Below are positions 8,056 to 12,925 of a stretch of DNA of 12,925 nt, piece by piece. Every line of letters begins with the position of its first letter. Position 1 is the stretch's first letter. This stretch comes from Cellvibrionaceae bacterium. GTDB lineage: Bacteria > Pseudomonadota > Gammaproteobacteria > Pseudomonadales > Cellvibrionaceae. The stretch lies in assembly GCA_021151615.1 (NCBI GenBank), contig JAGKXA010000123.1, positions 1-12,925 on the forward strand, written 5' to 3'. Under the pieces are notes generated by a model. It was not told where the DNA came from, searched no databases, and saw only the letters and a program-made list of their open reading frames with translations. The position numbers were made by a program, and so were the translations under genes.

Positions 8056-9771
8056 TTAAAAGGATTTAGACATCCCCAAATATAAAAGATGCTCAGAGTA
8101 TGTTTGACTGCCGTGAACGTCTTCATACTGATAATAGCACTGCATCTGAACATTATGTTCAAATTGCGAAAGGAGTCCACAACGGTAGAGCCACCTATCA
8201 GTTTCCCATCCATCTATTTCGTATTCGGCTGATTCCCAACCTACTGTCGCAAATGCAAAAGATCTCGCAGTGATTTGGCTATTTATATTTAATCCCGCGA
8301 ATTTATACGTTACATCATTTTCAGGGCCGTCAGTTTCAACGTGCCTTTCGGACATTCCTGAATAAATCATCAAAGTCGATCGAGCCCCTAATCGCTGAAC
8401 GAAACGATACTCGAGGAAATCCTCAATGCCAGGTTTCTGAAGTCCGGGATGATACATTCTGCGGCCGGCCGAAATGTTTTGGTATGTATTTGCACCAAGT
8501 TGCTGGTTGATCCCAATTTGACCCATATAGCCGTGATCTTCACGAGAACCCGTATACCAATAATAACCCCCTTGAACGTAAGCAGATAAATATCCAGAGA
8601 ATCTGTGTGAGGCACCGACGACAGCATTATGTAAAAAATCCTCAAAGGGTTCGGTGCTAGCAAAACTATATCCTGTCCAGTAGCGAGTCATATCGGTCCC
8701 TGTTTGGATATAACCTCCGCCAGAAATAGTTGCCAACACATGGTTGAAGTCATCATCCCAAGTGTCAATTCTGTCGAAGTAAAACATACTCTGCGTTTGC
8801 TGACTCCAATCTCTATATGCTCTCGCGCCAGCCCAGTTATAAAATTGATAAAGCGGGTGGTAACTATTTGACCTTACACCAACTCTAGAACTCGTGTTAT
8901 AATTAAAATTACCAGGATCTTGCGATCCGTAGCCAAGTGAATATCTTCCAACCCTGTCAATAGGACTGAGATCATACCAACCCGGACTATTGGCAGAAAA
9001 TGCTGTATCCCAGAAGCTGTATGGTGAGATATATGGAGAAAACTGATCGAATAAGGATAATTGCCACGGGCCAACCTGTTTTGACCACGCAATCTGTGCT
9101 AATGAAGCCGGTGAAAATTGCTGTGGAAGAAACACACCTGCAATAGGCGCTGGCATCCCCCAACCGACTTGACCTTCTTCTGGTAACCAATAGATCATTG
9201 GCTGGATACTAATACTAATTGTATTGCCAAGAACGATAGAAGCTCTAGCCGTTAACCAAACAATTTGTGCCCAACCATCCTCATTCGTTACACCCGGGAC
9301 CTGACCGCTGCCATCTGTAAATAGTGCACCATAGCCAAGTGTGAATTGATCAAAAATTACAGGACCAAGAGAAACGGCTAAACTATGGGGGTTAACACCA
9401 TAATAGGGATTCCCGAAATTACCGCTAATATTTCCTCCGAGCATAGGGCGAAGATTTGCCCCAAACGCATATGAAAAATTACCATCGCTATTGGTTGCGC
9501 TCCAACCGGCATATTGATTCAGCTCGCTAACTGAGCGACCAAATTTTGTGAAACTTTCGCCGAAATCCTCCATAGATTCCGCAATCGTTGTGCCTCGGTA
9601 TGCGCCAGTCTGTGGTACATAATGATATTCACCATACTCCACGCTTGGGGGAGCTACGGTTGATTGAGCGCTTGTATCAAGACTTTCGGCGTAACTAATA
9701 TTAAATAAATTAGTTATGACGAAAGCTAAATTAACACAACTCAGCCTGGTACCTTTTCTAGATATTTTCAT
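8056..9771 (-). CDS. Outer-membrane beta-barrel protein of the EPS locus
   Basis: I do not recognise a specific family name. From the ATG at 9771 there are 571 residues with a signal peptide (basic 'MKISRKGTR', hydrophobic core, 'ISYA' cleavage region near 28). Next come a Pro/Tyr-rich linker and a long array of alternating hydrophobic/aromatic strands with Gly, Tyr and Trp (for example 'AYVQGGYYWYTG', 'YRFVQRLG', 'LLYLGMSKSF'). The C-terminal Phe after alternating residues is the BAM recognition signature. The length would suit a 16-18-stranded barrel. Placed directly before a short OPX lipoprotein, it is a good candidate for the outer-membrane pore, as described for Wzp barrels paired with OPX proteins in Myxococcus (family knowledge; pairing here is inferred). 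The frame is open upstream to a TTG at 9816, but ATG fits the signal peptide. Neither start has a good ribosome site. Confidence 0.8.
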   Translation of the reverse strand: MKISRKGTRLSCVNLAFVITNLFNISYAESLDTSAQSTVAPPSVEYGEYHYVPQTGAYRGTTIAESMEDFGESFTKFGRSVSELNQYAGWSATNSDGNFSYAFGANLRPMLGGNISGNFGNPYYGVNPHSLAVSLGPVIFDQFTLGYGALFTDGSGQVPGVTNEDGWAQIVWLTARASIVLGNTISISIQPMIYWLPEEGQVGWGMPAPIAGVFLPQQFSPASLAQIAWSKQVGPWQLSLFDQFSPYISPYSFWDTAFSANSPGWYDLSPIDRVGRYSLGYGSQDPGNFNYNTSSRVGVRSNSYHPLYQFYNWAGARAYRDWSQQTQSMFYFDRIDTWDDDFNHVLATISGGGYIQTGTDMTRYWTGYSFASTEPFEDFLHNAVVGASHRFSGYLSAYVQGGYYWYTGSREDHGYMGQIGINQQLGANTYQNISAGRRMYHPGLQKPGIEDFLEYRFVQRLGARSTLMIYSGMSERHVETDGPENDVTYKFAGLNINSQITARSFAFATVGWESAEYEIDGWETDRWLYRCGLLSQFEHNVQMQCYYQYEDVHGSQTYSEHLLYLGMSKSF

Positions 9772-9872
9772 GGTGATGCAGCATTTTGCATTTGGAGGCC
9801 CCTTCAGCACGAGCAAAATTGCTGGAGCTAGAACTTTACTGGGGAAATCTTAAAACAGCCGAGATAAAACTG

Positions 9873-10115
9873 TTATGAACGCTTAGAGGACATAAAAGTA
9901 ATTATGCTCAGTCCGCCGTAGAGGATACTGCCGATAAAAGGGAGCCCAATCAATAACAGAATCCAAATAGATTTCCATACTTTACGCATCGGAGAAACAA
10001 ATACATCCGACAAAAGTATAACCAGCAAAGCAATCCAAGCGATTGCCGCAAAAGCGACAACAAGGAAAGAAACGTTTTGCGGTGAGAAAGCTACTGCATT
10101 ATTCAATAAATTCAT
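9873..10115 (-). CDS. Small two-helix membrane protein, PLDc_N-like
   Basis: Eighty residues with two hydrophobic helices, about 15-36 and 48-73, separated by a short loop with charged residues ('SDVFVSPMRKVWKS'). The 'KVWKSIWILLLIGLPFIGSILYGG' region follows the pattern W.....LLPF.G.ilY typical of the PLDc_N domain, found at the N-terminus of cardiolipin synthases and alone in many small bacterial proteins of unknown role. No phospholipase HKD domain is attached, so no enzymatic function is proposed. It starts 27 bases after the secreted-protein gene, and a gap of about 100 bases follows before the barrel gene ATG. Its role in EPS assembly is unknown. Confidence 0.7.
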   Translation of the reverse strand: MNLLNNAVAFSPQNVSFLVVAFAAIAWIALLVILLSDVFVSPMRKVWKSIWILLLIGLPFIGSILYGGLSIITFMSSKRS

Positions 10116-10142
10116 TGGGCACCATTTGAAGACAATTGAATC

Positions 10143-10916
10143 TTATTTCCAACCACCAGATAGGGAAACCCATGCTGGGGATTTGTCAAAATATGGTTTA
10201 GTAAATCCAATAGTTTTGGGGCTAACACTTAGAAAAAGAGAATCCCACGAAGCTTTTTCGCCGAAGAATTTGTCAGCAACTGGAGCCAGATTATTATCAT
10301 CAAGGAGTAGTGTCAGGAGAATTACAGTGCCCGAATCACCAGGCGCGACACCCTCGACGTAAACGTGACGCGGTGGCAAACTGCTAGACTGGGGCCATTC
10401 AACACGGCGGCGTTGCAAATCAGCGGAGTCAAGCAACAAATTTTTGCGGCCCGCATCAAGCCAAACAAGAACACGGCCGCTACGGCTTTGCTCCTCTTCA
10501 AAGGATGCAAATCGACCCCTACGACTCGCCAAATTGACAGGACGAAGATCGAGTGTTACCGCCGTTTTGTGGAATAAGAACTTAAGCTTAGGACTTCCAA
10601 CACCCTTATTATCACTCTGGCGACTAGCATTAGGGATTACCGACAGATCAACACGCGCGAGTTCGCTTGAACCAACAACAAGTCCAGGAGGATTACGTTT
10701 TACGTTTTCCTTTTGAGATGCGTCACTACCGTCGATAATGCCACTGTAGTCGAAGTCACCCGTCAGTGATACCGTGCCAAGTGTAAGGTCTTGATATGGG
10801 AAGTAACCCCAACCGATTCCGAATCCACCCATTCCGTAAAACTGACCAAAGGCGGAAGAATTGATCAAACCGAACCCAATTAATATTAATGTTTTAAATG
10901 CAGATTGTTTTTTCAT
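10143..10916 (-). CDS. Secreted protein with dockerin-like calcium loop, unknown function
   Basis: Function not known. From the ATG at 10916 there are 257 residues with a signal peptide ('MKKQSAFKTLILIGFG', cleavage near 'AFG' 22-24). A Gly/Tyr/Phe-rich stretch (25-41) follows, then 'GDFDYSGIIDGSD' at 53-65. This is a perfect EF-hand or dockerin-type loop with ligands at D54, D56, S58, I60 backbone, D62 and D65. After it comes 'NPPGLVV' (75-81), and further on 'LKFLF', 'VLVWLD', 'LLDSADLQRRRVEW' and 'HVYVEGVAPGD'. I associate this series (calcium loop, NPPGL, RVW-type, YVEG) with secreted proteins of Verrucomicrobiota and Planctomycetota. It lacks a second dockerin repeat, so cohesin binding is not claimed. 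An ATG at 10958 would put 14 polar residues before the signal and is less likely, though a purine-rich AAAGAAAG precedes it. It is the first gene of the operon. Confidence 0.72.
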   Translation of the reverse strand: MKKQSAFKTLILIGFGLINSSAFGQFYGMGGFGIGWGYFPYQDLTLGTVSLTGDFDYSGIIDGSDASQKENVKRNPPGLVVGSSELARVDLSVIPNASRQSDNKGVGSPKLKFLFHKTAVTLDLRPVNLASRRGRFASFEEEQSRSGRVLVWLDAGRKNLLLDSADLQRRRVEWPQSSSLPPRHVYVEGVAPGDSGTVILLTLLLDDNNLAPVADKFFGEKASWDSLFLSVSPKTIGFTKPYFDKSPAWVSLSGGWK

Positions 10917-10969
10917 TTTTTTGTAGTTTTCGGGATTTAATGCAAGCGCACATGTCATTCTGACTTTCT

Positions 10970-10984
10970 TTGAACAAATTTCAA
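10970..10984. promoter_or_regulatory. Short inverted repeat in the operon leader
   Basis: TTGAA, a five-base spacer and TTCAA form a perfect inverted repeat 54-68 bases before the chosen start of the first operon gene. It could be an operator half-site pair, but five-base arms in AT-rich DNA often occur by chance. I do not see a convincing -35/-10 pair in 10917-11125, so the promoter is not placed. Confidence 0.2.
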
Positions 10985-10988
10985 GGTG

Positions 10989-10998
10989 TTTTTTTTTT
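10989..10998 (-). repeat. A10 homopolymer in the operon leader
   Basis: Ten consecutive T on the plus strand (A in the transcript direction) lie just upstream of the inverted repeat and about 73 bases before the first operon gene. A tract of this length can change by slippage and, if it lies within promoter spacing, can alter expression. No promoter elements could be anchored to it, so the role is open. Confidence 0.5.
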
Positions 10999-11125
10999 CA
11001 TTAGCGACTCAAAAACGGCCTCAACCCATTCTTTGTATGCTAAATAAGCAACATCTATGCCCATTTTGGCTGAGCCTTAACGTAATCTCAACAATCCAGG
11101 CCTTAAGCACCTCAACCATGGAAAA

Positions 11126-12110
11126 TCAGCTCGGTGACTTCGGCCCTGAAGGGGTCGAGGAAGCAGATTCGGGCTTGTTACGGATGAAGCCTTTGACTGC
11201 TCTGCTCCTGAGCGCTTTGCTCGATAGCGCGCGCATTAGCGTGGGATTGTGCGTCCCGGCTTTGTTTCGCACTTGACAGCGGTCTACGTGGTAAGGTCAC
11301 ATCCAGCACGTGATGGCTTTGGTGCTCAGCAAACCAATGGTTGCGGATGAGCCAGCTGCTTCTGACATAGTAGTGGGTTTCTATCGTAGGACCCTCCACT
11401 GTGTGGACCTAGCGCATCGTCTCACGCCGGACGCAGATGACATTTTGCAGCCCTGCCCATCTCCAGAATTTGGGGTCACCGATCAACATCGCGCACCACG
11501 ATAACTTCGCGCTCGTCATAGCAGATTCCGTTTTTTTCTCGGTTGTCCGCAACTCCCAGCCCAACTTTGTCCACCTTCGGCTCCGGCCTCCTGGATGAGG
11601 CGGGCGATGTCAGGATGGCCGCCCATGACTTCAATCAATTGTGACGATGGCGACGTGAAGCTGTAGTTTGGCAAAGAGTCGCTGCAGAGCTTCCATTGTT
11701 TTCCTTTTTTCCGTACTGACTTTGTGGCTTGCGTTCAAGCTTCCTTCGCTGACCAAGGCGTGATGGATGTGGGGCGTGGTGTTGTCTTTGGCTCCCCGGC
11801 TGATCCCGCGATTGCGGGGCCGCCGATGATGAGTTGTTTGCCCGCCAGGTCACCGACCCAAAGTTCCAAGATTTCGAGCAAGACGCCAGATCCGAAAAGA
11901 GAGGAAGACATTGCAAAAGAAATCGTGCAAAGATGCGCTGTTGCGTAGCTGGATGGACTACCACAACCAAAGGAGTTGCGACTGAGCGAAATGGCTCATG
12001 TTGTTAAATTCCTAACAATCGCTGCTCCTGGCACAGAACACGACGATCAACACCTCAGGCAAGGAATGCAGCAAGCATCCGACCACACGGGGATCCGGCG
12101 GCGTAACCAT
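11126..12110 (-). pseudogene. Decayed ISAs1-family transposase
   Basis: No long frame survives, but pieces of an ISAs1 transposase appear in the right order when frames are switched. They are 'DPRVVGCLLHSLPEVLIVV' near 12095-12040, 'HFAQSQLLWLW' then 'LRNSASLHDFFCNVF' near 11985-11900, and 'GKQLIIGGPAIAGSAGEPK' near 11850-11795 (family DGK.LRGS). After these come 'LQLHVAIVTID', a stop and then 'VMGGHPDIARLIQEAGAE' near 11670-11585, and 'REVIVVRDVD' near 11500. Last are 'PKFWRWAGLQNVICVRRETMR', a stop, 'ETHYYVRSSW', 'IRNHW' and 'HHVLDVT' near 11475-11295, ending with 'VKGFIRNK'. There are at least three frame changes and several stops, and the catalytic DGK-type Asp appears lost. It is therefore an old, immobile relic. 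Clear terminal inverted repeats and target duplications were not found. It separates the prepilin gene from the EPS operon. Confidence 0.85.
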
Positions 12111-12498
12111 AATTGCGTTGTGTCGGAGGGCCAGTTGCTGCTCTGCTTGTGCTAGGTGACTGAGTGTAGATTGGATTGATTTCCATGCACACTATCATTA
12201 TTTGTTATGCTAGTTTCAACTTTAGTGTCTGTGGTTGTATGCACCATATTCAGTTAGTCATTTTTTGCGTTTGCTGTGAAAAATATCCAGCATTTTCCGA
12301 AACTAATTAATGTCTCCAACTTGGTTCCCCGAAAATGAAGACAACCCGACTGTTATAGGCATCCAATAACTAGATATAAAATCATTGGGGATGTGGTAAG
12401 ACGCTCAGCATGCCTTGAGCACTATCCAATTAAAACCTCCATATGCAGTTGATTATTCGGCACTCAACTATTAAAAAGTGGAGTAAAGTATAATCCTA
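12111..12498. other. Gene-poor spacer
   Basis: No coding frame with recognisable content. The right half has two small inverted repeats in the expected direction after the prepilin gene: a six-base stem AGTTGA/TCAACT with an 11-base loop (about 12446-12468), and GCTCA/TGAGC (about 12405-12422). Neither is followed by a convincing T-run on the minus strand, so no terminator is called. The left part adjoins the decayed transposase and may include its lost 5' end; open sequence in the transposase N-terminal frame reaches about 12160. Confidence 0.5.
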
Positions 12499-12783
12499 TC
12501 ATTCTCTTATACTCGGTTTAGCAGGCAGAGTTGGGATTTCCTTGGGCGCAGAACCAGAATCAATGAGAATTGGCTTGGTTACATTTTTAATCCTAGATCG
12601 CAAGACTCCATCTTCAGTGTTTAGGTGCATTTTATTCCCCTCAGTTACCACCATAATTCCAGCATCTTTGTAGCCATACCTGACCAAAAACACTGGAACT
12701 ATGACCCAAAGCAAGATGACGCTTGCCAAAATAACTATGAGTGCTTCCAAAATAGTTAAACCCTTGCCTGTTTGTTTTTTCAT
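12499..12783 (-). CDS. Short prepilin-like protein with N-terminal methylation motif
   Basis: Ninety-four residues. The start 'MKKQTGKG' followed by 'LTILEALIVI' and a hydrophobic helix to about residue 33 matches a type IV prepilin or type II pseudopilin leader: Gly8 at -1, Leu9 in place of the usual Phe at +1, and the conserved Glu13 at +5. A prepilin peptidase would cut after Gly8. The mature protein of 86 residues has only about 60 residues after the helix, short for a major pilin, and ends in a Pro/Lys-rich tail. It may be a minor pilin or pseudopilin. No other pilus or secretion genes are visible nearby. No Shine-Dalgarno site is seen before the ATG. The stop lies about 390 bases before the relic transposase, so it is unlikely to be part of the EPS operon. 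Confidence 0.65.
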   Translation of the reverse strand: MKKQTGKGLTILEALIVILASVILLWVIVPVFLVRYGYKDAGIMVVTEGNKMHLNTEDGVLRSRIKNVTKPILIDSGSAPKEIPTLPAKPSIRE

Positions 12784-12925
12784 TCTAAATCAAAGAACAT
12801 CTTTTTGACAATGGCAACTAGTGAGTTGATAAAGATAACAATACTTTACATTGCAACTGTAATTAGATCATCTCATTGTCCGCAAATCTTTTTAATTCAT
12901 TTATCAGTTTCGCGCAAGTTTCCAA

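Noticed and set aside
10126..10716. Overlapping plus-strand frames of 62-90 codons across the secreted-protein gene
   Set aside because: They lie antisense to a gene with a signal peptide and a calcium loop, show no motifs and have no ribosome sites; they are shadows.
10143..10916. PEP-CTERM or exosortase substrate for the leading secreted protein
   Set aside because: The C-terminus ends in 'WVSLSGGWK' with no PEP motif, membrane helix or basic tail, and no exosortase gene is in the window.
10981..11064. A 27-codon frame on the minus strand (starting 'MGIDVAYLAYKEWVEAV') in the operon leader, ending just after the A10 tract
   Set aside because: The peptide looks protein-like and could be a leader peptide or the end of a lost gene. 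It has no recognisable family, it is short, and its last codons depend on the homopolymer length.
11635..11970. Minus-strand frame of 111 codons in the transposase region
   Set aside because: It is a mixture of frames through the decayed ISAs1 gene; family-like segments are seen in other frames at the same place.
12405..12468. Two small inverted repeats as possible terminators for the prepilin gene
   Set aside because: Stems are only five to six bases with loops of 8-11 bases and no following T-run on the minus strand.
1..12925. CRISPR array, tRNA or rRNA genes
   Set aside because: No regularly spaced direct repeats, tRNA-like cloverleaf or rRNA signature sequence was noticed on either strand.

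Overview
The window is most likely a piece of a bacterial genome carrying an exopolysaccharide (EPS) or capsule synthesis and export operon. All credible bacterial genes lie on the minus strand. The source is probably a Verrucomicrobiota member. The main reasons are the operon-leading secreted protein, with an EF-like DxDxSGxIDxxD loop followed by an 'NPPGLVV' segment of a type I associate with Verrucomicrobiota and Planctomycetota, the weak or absent Shine-Dalgarno sites at most starts, and the moderate GC content. This assignment is an inference; no rRNA or other marker gene is present.

Layout, in transcription order (right to left). A short prepilin-like gene (12783-12499) is followed by a gene-poor stretch and a badly decayed ISAs1-family transposase (about 12110-11126). 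The EPS operon then starts near 10.95 kb and runs to about 0.28 kb with small gaps. Its genes are a secreted calcium-loop protein, a two-helix PLDc_N-like membrane protein, a large outer-membrane beta-barrel protein, a short Wza/OPX-type export lipoprotein, a Wzc-like chain-length protein fused to a tyrosine kinase, a GT4 glycosyltransferase whose frame is broken at a run of nine G, a Wzy/O-antigen-ligase-type polymerase, a GT2 membrane glycosyltransferase, and a membrane-anchored endonuclease/exonuclease/phosphatase (EEP) protein whose start overlaps the GT2 stop.

How the parts fit: GT2 and GT4 would build the repeat unit, the Wzy-like protein would polymerise it, and the Wzc-like kinase would control length and span the periplasm. 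The short OPX lipoprotein lacks a membrane-crossing C-terminus, so the beta-barrel encoded directly upstream may supply the outer-membrane pore. No priming transferase, Wzx flippase or Wzb-type phosphatase is seen.

Two things need care. First, the left 280 bases or so do not belong to the operon: on the plus strand they encode what looks like the N-terminal part of a eukaryotic ZDHHC4-like palmitoyltransferase, and the EEP gene loses its family-like sequence at the same place. This looks like a chimeric join or contig-edge misassembly. Second, the G9 tract in the GT4 gene is either a phase-variation switch in the OFF state or a homopolymer error. The strongest candidates for new biology are the possible phase-variable GT4 and the OPX plus beta-barrel pair.
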